From Thermodesulfovibrionales bacterium (GTDB taxonomy: Bacteria > Nitrospirota > Thermodesulfovibrionia > Thermodesulfovibrionales > UBA1546), in assembly GCA_919901705.1 (NCBI GenBank), contig CAKKPR010000027.1, positions 4,696 through 9,730 on the forward strand: 5,035 bases of DNA. The letters are read 5' to 3'. The position numbers were made by a program, and so were the translations under genes. The notes under the pieces were generated by a model. It was given only the letters and a program-made list of their open reading frames with translations, was not told where the DNA came from and did not search any database. Shown piece by piece: positions 1 to 4,814 of the stretch (positions within the stretch are counted from its first letter, which is position 1; the number at the start of each line of letters is the position of its first letter).

Positions 1-107
1 AATTGCTTTAAAAAGGTTTTTTATGATAACATTTTAGGATTAATGTTACAAGGCTGGCCCGGTCGAAGCTAGGGCTTGTTCCTTAAGAAGGGGTTAAAGA
101 CAGATAT
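1..107 (+). other. infB leader / end of an unidentified upstream gene
   Basis: No recognisable gene is seen here. Frame 1 is open from the window edge to a TAG at 70-72 and frame 2 to a TAG at 35-37. Either could be the tail of an upstream gene (nusA or a ylxR-like gene is usual before infB), but neither short tail has a diagnostic motif. A perfect 7-bp inverted repeat, TAACATT (27-33) and AATGTTA (42-48) around an 8-base loop, could form an AT-rich hairpin in the transcript. A weaker GCCC/GGGC pair lies at 57-60 and 72-75. No convincing promoter is visible, so infB is probably read from an upstream operon promoter. Confidence 0.35.
85..93 (+). promoter_or_regulatory. Ribosome binding site for infB
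   Basis: AAGAAGGGG is the only purine-rich Shine-Dalgarno-like stretch before the infB ATG at 108. The gap to the start codon is about 14 bases, longer than the usual 5-9, so it may be a weak site or act with leader folding. The start itself is fixed by the IF2_N domain that begins immediately at the ATG. Confidence 0.45.
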
Positions 108-2612
108 ATGACCAAATTAAGAGTTCATGAACTTGCCAAAAAACTGGGCGTTGACAATAAAGATATCCTGAGCACGCTTGCAGAACTTGGGATTAAAGGC
201 AAAACGCATTCTTCAGCTATAGAGCCTGAGATTACGGAGAAAGTAGAAAAGCTTTTAAAGAAAAAACCGGTGGCGGCTGCTAAAACTAAAAAAGCAGGCG
301 CAAAGCCGGAAAAGAAGAAATCCGTTGAAGAAAAAAAGACCGAAGAGAAAAAAGTCAGGGAAAAACCGGTAAAGGCAACAAAGCCCGGGAAAAAGATAGT
401 CCAGGAAGTTAAACCTGCCCTTGAAACTAAGCCGGTCTCTGAAAAAAAACCAGTTCCTGAACCTTCTGTTACGCAAAAAGAAATAAAGCCTGAGGCAGTA
501 AGGGTACCTGAGAAAAAAACGGCAGAGATATTAAAACCGGAAGTCCCTGCTGAAGAGGTACAAGTTGAAGAAAACATTACAGAAGCAGCGCCCGAAGAGA
601 TGCCATCAGTAGAAGAACCCGGCATAACATTGCCGGAGGAGGAAGTTGAGGGTAAAGTTCCTGATAGATTTAAGAAGGAAATAGAAACAGAAAAGGTAGA
701 AAAATTCAAGGCCAAACCCCAGATGCAGAGGGCCTTTCAGGCGATAAGGAAAATAGATACCAAAAAATGGCATGATCCCAAGACATTTAAACGGCACGGC
801 AAAGATAAGTTTGCACAAAAAGAAGATCAAAGGCTGCAGCCTCAATCTGTAATCACAAGGAAAAAGACATTAAAACTTCGTGAAGGCGCAACGGTGAAGG
901 AATTTGCCGAGATTATAAGCGTTAAAATCTCAGATGTTATGAAAAAGTTCATGGAACTTGGTTACATGACTACAATAAATCAGCCCGTAGATATAGATGC
1001 TGCACTCCTTGTAGCAGACGGTTTCGGGACAAAAATTGAAATTATGGCTGTAGAAGAAGAGATGATGACAGAAGGCAAGGAAGAGGATATATTAAAACTT
1101 GTTCCAAGACCTCCTGTTGTCACAATAATGGGGCATGTTGACCATGGCAAGACCTCCTTGCTTGACGCAATAAGAGAGACCAAGGTTACGGAGACAGAGG
1201 CAGGCGGGATAACGCAGCATATCGGTGCATATAAAGTTACGCTTAAAGGGAAAGAACTGGTTTTCCTTGACACCCCGGGACATGAGGCATTTACTGCCAT
1301 GAGGGCAAGGGGAGCAAAGGTGACAGATATAGTTGTGCTTGTTGTTGCGGCAGATGACGGAGTTATGCCGCAGACCATTGAGGCAATAAACCATGCCAAA
1401 GCGGCAAATGTGCCAATAGTTGTTGCCATAAATAAGATAGACAAGCCGGAGGCGAACGCTCAAAGGGTAAGAACCGAACTTGCAGAACATGGGATACTGT
1501 CTGAAGACTGGGGGGGCCAGAATATTTTTGTTGAAGTATCAGCCAAGAAGCGCATAGGCATTGAGCATTTGCTTGAAATGATATTATTGCAGGCAGAGGT
1601 AATGGAACTAAAGGCCGATCCCGATAAGATGGCAAAGGGAACAATTATAGAGGCAAAACTTGACAGGGGGAGAGGTCCCGTGGCAACTGTTCTTGTTCAG
1701 TCCGGGAAACTTAAGATCGGAGATAACTTCCTTGCCGGAACAAGCGTAGGAAGAGTAAGGGCGCTGCTTGATGATACAGGGAAACGTGTTCAGGAAGTAG
1801 GGCCGTCAACGCCTGTTGAGGTTATCGGCTTTCCTGAGGTGCCTACTGCCGGCGATATCTTTACATCTGTAGACGATGAAAAACGTGCGAGACAGATTGC
1901 CCTTGCAAGGCTTCAGAAGGGAAGGCTTGCTCAGATGGCCAAGGACAGCAAACTGACACTCGACGACCTTTATGCAAAGATAAAAGAAGGTGAGGTAAAA
2001 GAGCTCAACATTATAATAAAGGGCGACGTCCAGGGCTCTGTGGAAGCTACCCAGGATGCATTAGAGCGCATAACTAATCCGCATGTGAAGGTTAAAGTTA
2101 TACATGCCTCTGTAGGGGGTATTAATGAATCAGATGTAATGCTCGCGACAGCTTCAAATGCCATCATAATAGGTTTTAATGTCAGGCCTGAGGCAAAGGC
2201 TTCTCAGACAGCGGAGAAAGAAAGGGTTGACATAAGGCTTTACACAATTATCTATAATGCCATAGAGGATGTAAAAAAAGCGCTTGAAGGACTATTGGCG
2301 CCGACACTAAAGGAGAAAATTCTTGGAAGGGCAGAGATAAGGCAGACCTTCCAGGTTTCCAGCGTGGGAACGATAGCAGGCTGTTATGTATTGGACGGGT
2401 TAATAAGCCGTGCAAGCGAAGGGATAAGAATAATCAGGGACAATATTGTAGTCTATGACGGCAAGATAGCAACCCTAAAGAGATTCAAAGATGATGCTAA
2501 AGAGGTTCAGGCAGGATACGAGTGCGGCATAACTATCGAAAACTACAATGATCTAAAGGTTGGAGATATCCTCGAAAATTATATAATTGAAAAAATAGCA
2601 GGAAAACTTTAA
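108..2612 (+). CDS. infB: Translation initiation factor IF-2
   Basis: IF-2 is a cytoplasmic GTPase that brings fMet-tRNA to the 30S subunit and promotes 50S joining. The 834-residue protein is complete. Residues 1-52 form a first IF2_N domain (KLRVHELAKKLGV). Residues about 52-250 form a Lys/Glu/Pro-rich linker with repeated KPV units. Residues 254-310 form a second IF2_N domain. The G domain shows G1 GHVDHGKT at 342-349, G2 GGITQHIG at 366-373, G3 DTPGH at 388-392 with the catalytic His392, G4 NKID at 442-445 and G5 SAK at 478-480. A beta-barrel domain II starts near residue 510. Domain III carries KGDVQGSVEA and VGGINESDV, and the C-terminal tRNA-binding domain carries GYECGI at 803-808. 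All motifs are intact. The ATG is chosen because the first IF2_N domain starts there. It is followed by rbfA after an 84-base repeat-filled gap. Two IF2_N domains and a long linker are known from several phyla, including deltaproteobacteria. Confidence 0.98.
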   Translation: MTKLRVHELAKKLGVDNKDILSTLAELGIKGKTHSSAIEPEITEKVEKLLKKKPVAAAKTKKAGAKPEKKKSVEEKKTEEKKVREKPVKATKPGKKIVQEVKPALETKPVSEKKPVPEPSVTQKEIKPEAVRVPEKKTAEILKPEVPAEEVQVEENITEAAPEEMPSVEEPGITLPEEEVEGKVPDRFKKEIETEKVEKFKAKPQMQRAFQAIRKIDTKKWHDPKTFKRHGKDKFAQKEDQRLQPQSVITRKKTLKLREGATVKEFAEIISVKISDVMKKFMELGYMTTINQPVDIDAALLVADGFGTKIEIMAVEEEMMTEGKEEDILKLVPRPPVVTIMGHVDHGKTSLLDAIRETKVTETEAGGITQHIGAYKVTLKGKELVFLDTPGHEAFTAMRARGAKVTDIVVLVVAADDGVMPQTIEAINHAKAANVPIVVAINKIDKPEANAQRVRTELAEHGILSEDWGGQNIFVEVSAKKRIGIEHLLEMILLQAEVMELKADPDKMAKGTIIEAKLDRGRGPVATVLVQSGKLKIGDNFLAGTSVGRVRALLDDTGKRVQEVGPSTPVEVIGFPEVPTAGDIFTSVDDEKRARQIALARLQKGRLAQMAKDSKLTLDDLYAKIKEGEVKELNIIIKGDVQGSVEATQDALERITNPHVKVKVIHASVGGINESDVMLATASNAIIIGFNVRPEAKASQTAEKERVDIRLYTIIYNAIEDVKKALEGLLAPTLKEKILGRAEIRQTFQVSSVGTIAGCYVLDGLISRASEGIRIIRDNIVVYDGKIATLKRFKDDAKEVQAGYECGITIENYNDLKVGDILENYIIEKIAGKL

Positions 2613-2696
2613 CAGTGTCCAGTGTCAGTGTTTAGTGTCAGTAAAAACTGGCGTTGCTAACTACTGACACTGCTCACTGATAACTGACACTAAACT
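2613..2696 (+). repeat. CAGTGT-type direct/inverted repeat filling the infB-rbfA gap
   Basis: The whole gap is built from one word. AGTGTCAGT occurs twice in direct orientation (2621-2629, 2634-2642), its complement ACTGACACT twice (2663-2671, 2683-2691), and a partial copy AGTGTC lies at 2614-2619. Two alternative perfect stems are possible: 2634-2643 with 2662-2671 (10 bp, 18-base loop) and 2630-2642 with 2683-2695 (13 bp). The second stem ends one base before the rbfA start codon. No T-tract follows, so it does not look like a terminator. It resembles dispersed short repeats rather than a gene-specific control element, but copy number elsewhere cannot be seen from this window. Confidence 0.85.
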
Positions 2697-3065
2697 ATGC
2701 TTCCATATAAACGCTCACAAAGAGTCAGCGACTTAATCAGAGAAGAGATCGCCGACATAATAATGAACAAATTAAAAGACCCAAGGGTCGGGTTTATAAC
2801 AGTTACAGGTGCGAAGATAACAGAAGACCTGAAATTGGCAACTGTTTATGTAAGCGTCCTGAAGCCGGAGGAAAAAAAAGGAACCCTCGAGATACTTAAT
2901 TCTGCAAAAGGCTTTATCCGCGCAGAACTGGCAAAAAGAGTCAGGATGAAATTTATCCCCGCCCTGACATTCAGGGTAGACGAATCTATTGAGTATGGAG
3001 ATAAGATTGAAAGACTTTTAAAAGGAATAAAATCGAGTTCTGCCCGCAACGAGGAGAAGAGTTGA
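2697..3065 (+). CDS. rbfA: 30S ribosome-binding factor A
   Basis: RbfA binds the free 30S subunit near the 5' end of 16S rRNA and helps late maturation, especially in the cold. The 122 residues match the normal family size of about 110-135. Family hallmarks are in order: the N-terminal helix with RV at 9-10 and DLIREEIADII, the DPRVGFITVT strand at 28-37, EDLKLATVYVSV at 43-54, the helix containing SAKGFIRAELA at 69-79, and the closing segment RMKFIPALTFRVDESI at 83-98. Together these make the single KH-like fold. The ATG at 2697 is preceded by a stop two codons upstream and gives the standard N-terminus. No Shine-Dalgarno is visible, because the leader is entirely repeat sequence, which is unusual for an operon-internal gene. 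The stop TGA overlaps the TTG start of the next gene, implying coupled translation. Confidence 0.96.
   Translation: MLPYKRSQRVSDLIREEIADIIMNKLKDPRVGFITVTGAKITEDLKLATVYVSVLKPEEKKGTLEILNSAKGFIRAELAKRVRMKFIPALTFRVDESIEYGDKIERLLKGIKSSSARNEEKS
3051..3056 (+). promoter_or_regulatory. Ribosome binding site deciding the nrnA TTG start
   Basis: GAGGAG lies inside the last codons of rbfA, five bases before TTG at 3062. No ATG or GTG near this point gives a full N-terminus. The site, together with the 4-base overlap with the rbfA stop, supports TTG as the start codon. Confidence 0.75.
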
Positions 3066-4012
3066 ATATCCCCGGAAATTTGCTTGATTTCCTGCGCAAA
3101 GGGAAACAGTTTTTTATTGCAACCCACATAAGCCCTGATGGCGATGCCCTCGGTTCCTCAATAGCGCTTTCATTAGCCCTTGAATCGCTTGGAAAAGAAA
3201 CAATAATATATGACAAAGACCCTGTCCCGGAATTTTACAAGTTCCTGCCAGGGCAGAAAAGGTTCACCCAGTCAATCTCAAATCTCAAATTTGAAATCTC
3301 AAATTTAATACTCCTTGACTGTAATGAGCTTGAGAGAACAGGCATTGAAAAAATAGAATTTGTCTCATCAGCAGTCATAGACCATCACGAAACAGAGAAG
3401 GAATTTGGAGATATAAAATGGATAGAGCCGCATGCCGCTGCAACAGGCCTGATGCTTTTTTATATTATCAAGGAATTAGGCGTAAAGATAACAAAAGATA
3501 TTGCCATAAACCTTTATGCTGCAATTGCAATAGATACAGGCACCTTCAGATACAGCAATACAACGCCTGAGGTTCTAAGGGTTGCAGCTGAATTAATAGA
3601 GGCAGGCGCAGATCCGTCTTACATTGCAGAAAGTCTTTATGAGACCTGGTCAGAGAGCAGGTTTAGATTGCTGCTGAAGGTTCTCAATACGCTCGATATT
3701 AATAATAGCATTGCAATTACTCTGGTGACACTGGACATGTTCAGAGAGACCGGAGCTTCGGTTGAGGATACAGAAAACTTTGTAGGGTTCCCCCGGCTGC
3801 TGAAATCAGTAAATATCTCTGTCCTTTTCAGGGAGATAGAGAATAATTATTATAAGGTCAGCCTCCGCTCAAAAGGAAAAGAAATGAATGTTGCAAAGAT
3901 AGCCGCAGCGTTTGGCGGCGGAGGTCACAGAAATGCAGCAGGATGTAAAATCCGGTCAGATTTTAAAACAGCAAAAGAAAAGCTTTTAAAGGCAATCAGG
4001 GAATCACATTAG
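3062..4012 (+). CDS. nrnA: DHH-family bifunctional oligoribonuclease / pAp phosphatase (NrnA-like)
   Basis: NrnA-type enzymes are cytoplasmic, Mn-dependent phosphoesterases that degrade 2-5 nt nanoRNAs and dephosphorylate pAp to AMP. The 316-residue protein is of normal length. The DHH domain shows HISPDGDALGSS at 22-33 (His22, Asp26, Asp28 as metal ligands), LLDC with Asp86, the name-giving DHH at 107-109, and AIDTGTFRYSNT at 156-167 with Asp158. The DHHA1 domain ends with the substrate-binding GGGGHRNAAG at 285-294. All catalytic positions are present. The gene starts at TTG, overlaps rbfA by 4 bases and has a good ribosome binding site. Residues 71-82 (SISNLKFEISNL), just before the Asp86 motif, are encoded by a short A/T-rich repeat and are therefore likely acquired. 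The infB-rbfA-nrnA order is a common operon arrangement. A cyclic-dinucleotide phosphodiesterase activity, known for some relatives, cannot be excluded. Confidence 0.93.
   Translation: MNIPGNLLDFLRKGKQFFIATHISPDGDALGSSIALSLALESLGKETIIYDKDPVPEFYKFLPGQKRFTQSISNLKFEISNLILLDCNELERTGIEKIEFVSSAVIDHHETEKEFGDIKWIEPHAAATGLMLFYIIKELGVKITKDIAINLYAAIAIDTGTFRYSNTTPEVLRVAAELIEAGADPSYIAESLYETWSESRFRLLLKVLNTLDINNSIAITLVTLDMFRETGASVEDTENFVGFPRLLKSVNISVLFREIENNYYKVSLRSKGKEMNVAKIAAAFGGGGHRNAAGCKIRSDFKTAKEKLLKAIRESH
3274..3306 (+). repeat. AATCTCAAAT repeat translated inside nrnA
   Basis: AATCTCAAAT occurs three times (3274-3283, 3281-3290 overlapping, 3295-3304), with the palindrome CAAATTTG at 3286-3293 between the copies. 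The segment is in frame and encodes SISNLKFEISNL (residues 71-82). Its base composition and internal repetition differ sharply from the surrounding coding sequence. It looks like a short dispersed repeat that entered a surface loop or strand edge without breaking the frame. Confidence 0.8.
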
Positions 4013-4015
4013 CTT

Positions 4016-4096
4016 TTACGCGGTCGAATACACGCTCTTCCCATCCCCATAATAAGAATCATAGATGTGCTGATACGCCACAGTACATCTGCTCAT
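4016..4096 (-). CDS. Small ORF (26 aa) coupled to the toxin stop; unknown, possibly a gene remnant
   Basis: On the - strand an ATG at 4096-4094 overlaps the toxin stop as TAATG, the classic coupling arrangement. The frame runs 26 codons to TAA at 4018-4016, four bases short of the nrnA stop on the other strand. The product contains YQHIYDSYYGDGKSVYSTA, rich in Tyr and with no low-complexity look, so it reads like a piece of real protein. I do not recognise the family. It could be a leftover C-terminus of a gene whose front part was replaced when the toxin-antitoxin pair arrived, a real micropeptide, or chance. A hairpin that may terminate nrnA lies inside it, which argues for chance or overlap use. 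Confidence 0.3.
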   Translation of the reverse strand: MSRCTVAYQHIYDSYYGDGKSVYSTA

Positions 4097-4103
4097 TATT
4101 TTT
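4063..4103 (+). terminator. Possible rho-independent terminator of the infB-rbfA-nrnA operon
   Basis: AGATGTGCTG (4063-4072) pairs with CAGTACATCT (4081-4090) over 10 bp, including one G-U pair, around an 8-base loop. A T-rich stretch (ATTATTTTT, 4095-4103) follows after 4 bases. The wobble pair works only in the + strand transcript and becomes an A-C mismatch on the - strand, favouring termination of the rightward operon, which ends 50 bases upstream. The stem is not very GC-rich and the T-tract is not flush with it. The same bases also encode the small - strand ORF listed separately. Confidence 0.4.
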
Positions 4104-4383
4104 CTCTTTGCAAGAGCATTAGGGTTTCTTCATATATAGTCTTTCTGGGTCCGATGGCTACAACTTCAATAATACCATTGTCCTTTAATGTTTTATAAAC
4201 CACCCTGAATTTTCCGACCTTAAAACTTTGCAGCCCCTTAAGTTTATCCTTTAACGCCTTGCCTGACAGGGGGTCATTTAAAACAGTCTGTAATGCGGCC
4301 TTAATCTTTCGTTTTAGATCCGGGTGCAGGGTGCGGACTAAGCCCGCTGTCTCATCAGACATTTTCAGTCTGCGGCTGCTCAT
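4096..4383 (-). CDS. RelE/ParE-superfamily toxin of a type II toxin-antitoxin system
   Basis: Toxins of the RelE branch cleave mRNA on the ribosome; ParE members poison gyrase. The 95-residue protein has the usual length. Visible features are the paired N-terminal helices (LHPDLKRKIKAALQTVL, 19-35), the NDPLSGKALKDKLKGL turn and strand (36-51), and the core strands SFKVGKFRVVYK (53-64) and IIEVVAIGPRKTIYEE (71-86). Arg60, Arg80 and Tyr84, with Lys55 and Lys58, sit where RelE-type toxins carry their basic and aromatic active residues, which favours an mRNA interferase over a ParE action. That is an inference. The ATG directly abuts the antitoxin stop (TAAATG) and GAGGAA lies 12 bases upstream, so translation is coupled. 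Met8 is a possible alternative start. The frame is intact, so the toxin is presumably active and held by its partner. Confidence 0.9.
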   Translation of the reverse strand: MSSRRLKMSDETAGLVRTLHPDLKRKIKAALQTVLNDPLSGKALKDKLKGLQSFKVGKFRVVYKTLKDNGIIEVVAIGPRKTIYEETLMLLQREK

Positions 4384-4644
4384 TTATTTGAACAGTTCCT
4401 CAAGCGTATAGAGCTTTGCTTTGCCTTTCTTCAAAGCCGCCAAGCCTTTTTTAATCTCATCCATAAAGGCAGAGTCAGAGCGTATGGCGATAGTTTCCTT
4501 CCAACCCTCAAATTCATCAGGGCTGACCAGCACAGCAGCAGGAGAGCCGTTTTTTGTAATAATGACCTCCTCATCGGTTTTGTAAACCGAATCCACCAGG
4601 CTGCTCAATTTCATTTTTGCCTCAGAAAGTGATAATGTTTTCAT
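4384..4644 (-). CDS. Phd/YefM-family antitoxin
   Basis: This antitoxin neutralises the RelE/ParE-type toxin encoded immediately downstream and represses their shared promoter. The 86-residue protein has the Phd/YefM N-terminal DNA-binding and dimerisation domain: SLSEAKMKLSSLVDSV (5-20), then the strand-turn EEVIITKNGSPAAVLVSPDEFEG (25-47), which includes the typical xTxNGxPAAVL signature. The C-terminal part from about residue 50 is charged and helical (MDEIKKGLAALKKGKAK, 61-77), as expected for the disordered toxin-wrapping tail. The start ATG has a full AAGGAGGT ribosome binding site 8 bases upstream, far stronger than the toxin's own site. That fits antitoxin excess. Antitoxin first, toxin second, with no gap, is the standard order. 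A promoter and inverted repeat lie 40-65 bases upstream. Confidence 0.92.
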   Translation of the reverse strand: MKTLSLSEAKMKLSSLVDSVYKTDEEVIITKNGSPAAVLVSPDEFEGWKETIAIRSDSAFMDEIKKGLAALKKGKAKLYTLEELFK

Positions 4645-4652
4645 TGAATCAA

Positions 4653-4660
4653 ACCTCCTT
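4653..4660 (-). promoter_or_regulatory. Strong ribosome binding site of the antitoxin
   Basis: AAGGAGGT on the - strand is a perfect Shine-Dalgarno, 8 bases before the antitoxin ATG at 4644. Its strength against the weaker GAGGAA of the toxin (4401-4396) would bias synthesis towards antitoxin. Confidence 0.85.
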
Positions 4661-4675
4661 TCTGGGTGACCAGAA
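4660..4675 (-). promoter_or_regulatory. 6-bp inverted repeat in the antitoxin leader
   Basis: TTCTGG (4660-4665) and CCAGAA (4670-4675) form a perfect inverted repeat with a 4-base spacer that touches the antitoxin ribosome binding site. It could be a second, weaker operator downstream of the promoter or a small RNA hairpin limiting translation. It shares the TTCTG core seen in the middle of the promoter inverted repeat. Confidence 0.35.
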
Positions 4676-4683
4676 TTAAGACT

Positions 4684-4712
4684 AATATAACAGAAATCTG
4701 CTGTTATATCAA
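4684..4712 (-). promoter_or_regulatory. Sigma-70-type promoter of the toxin-antitoxin operon
   Basis: On the - strand, TTGATA (4712-4707) is followed after exactly 17 bases by TATATT (4689-4684). Each box matches the consensus at five of six positions. The start of transcription would fall near 4677, giving a leader of about 30 bases with the ribosome binding site. This is the best promoter in the window. Confidence 0.7.
4685..4709. promoter_or_regulatory. Candidate antitoxin operator (9-bp inverted repeat)
   Basis: ATATAACAG (4685-4693) and CTGTTATAT (4701-4709) are exact inverted copies with a 7-base spacer. One arm covers the -10 box and the other overlaps the -35 box of the promoter, so a bound Phd/YefM dimer would exclude RNA polymerase. 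Phd/YefM antitoxins are known to bind such palindromes in their own promoters. That this one is the site is an inference from position. Confidence 0.65.
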
Positions 4713-4713
4713 T

Positions 4714-4737
4714 AGCGTTTCCCGCTCCAGAAGCGCT
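4714..4737 (+). repeat. Imperfect hairpin between hsdS stub and toxin-antitoxin promoter
   Basis: AGCGTTT (4714-4720) pairs with AAGCGCT (4731-4737) over 7 bp with one wobble pair and a 10-base loop. An AAGCGCTT palindrome sits at 4731-4738. No T-tract follows on either strand, so a terminator role for the old hsdS gene is only weakly supported. Confidence 0.2.
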
Positions 4738-4814
4738 TACTGATTTTCAATGGCTATATCTACTTTCTCCACATCAATCTCCCCGCTTATCAGCTTGGGC
4801 AGAAGAAGGTCACC
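4737..4814 (-). pseudogene. hsdS: C-terminal remnant of a type I restriction-modification specificity subunit (HsdS)
   Basis: Read on the - strand, the frame 4814-4737 gives DLLLPKLISGEIDVEKVDI followed by AIENQ and a TAA stop. This closely resembles the end of HsdS proteins, where the last conserved helix runs into an (R)D-LLPKLISGEI motif after the second target recognition domain. Upstream the similarity stops at about 4815. The frame continues with unrelated Pro/Ser codons and closes at a TAG at 4847-4845, and no start codon is available. Only about 25 codons of a gene normally some 400 codons long are left, so this is a decayed stub, not a working gene. HsdS chooses the DNA target of type I restriction enzymes; hsd loci often sit beside toxin-antitoxin genes. 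Confidence 0.7.

Noticed and set aside
3..27. Promoter-like TTGCTT and TATGAT before infB
   Set aside because: The spacer is only 13 bases, and infB is normally transcribed from further upstream.
125..715. 196-codon - strand frame opposite the IF-2 linker
   Set aside because: It is Ser/Phe/Thr-rich low complexity, the antisense image of the Lys/Glu/Pro-rich linker, with no start context or motif. The other long antisense frames inside infB, rbfA and nrnA are rejected for the same reason.
600..725. Internal in-frame starts that could give a shorter IF-2 form (ATG at 600 and 723)
   Set aside because: Neither has a purine-rich site at proper spacing. The GGAGGAGG stretch near 635 is followed by an out-of-frame TTG, so an internal initiation site is not supported.
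1510..1516. Run of seven G in infB as a possible frameshift or phase-variation site
   Set aside because: The frame is intact through the G domain on both sides, and a switch in an essential gene is implausible.
2613..2696. CRISPR-like or tandem array between infB and rbfA
   Set aside because: The units are 9 bases, in both orientations and with uneven spacing, so they do not fit repeat-spacer structure.
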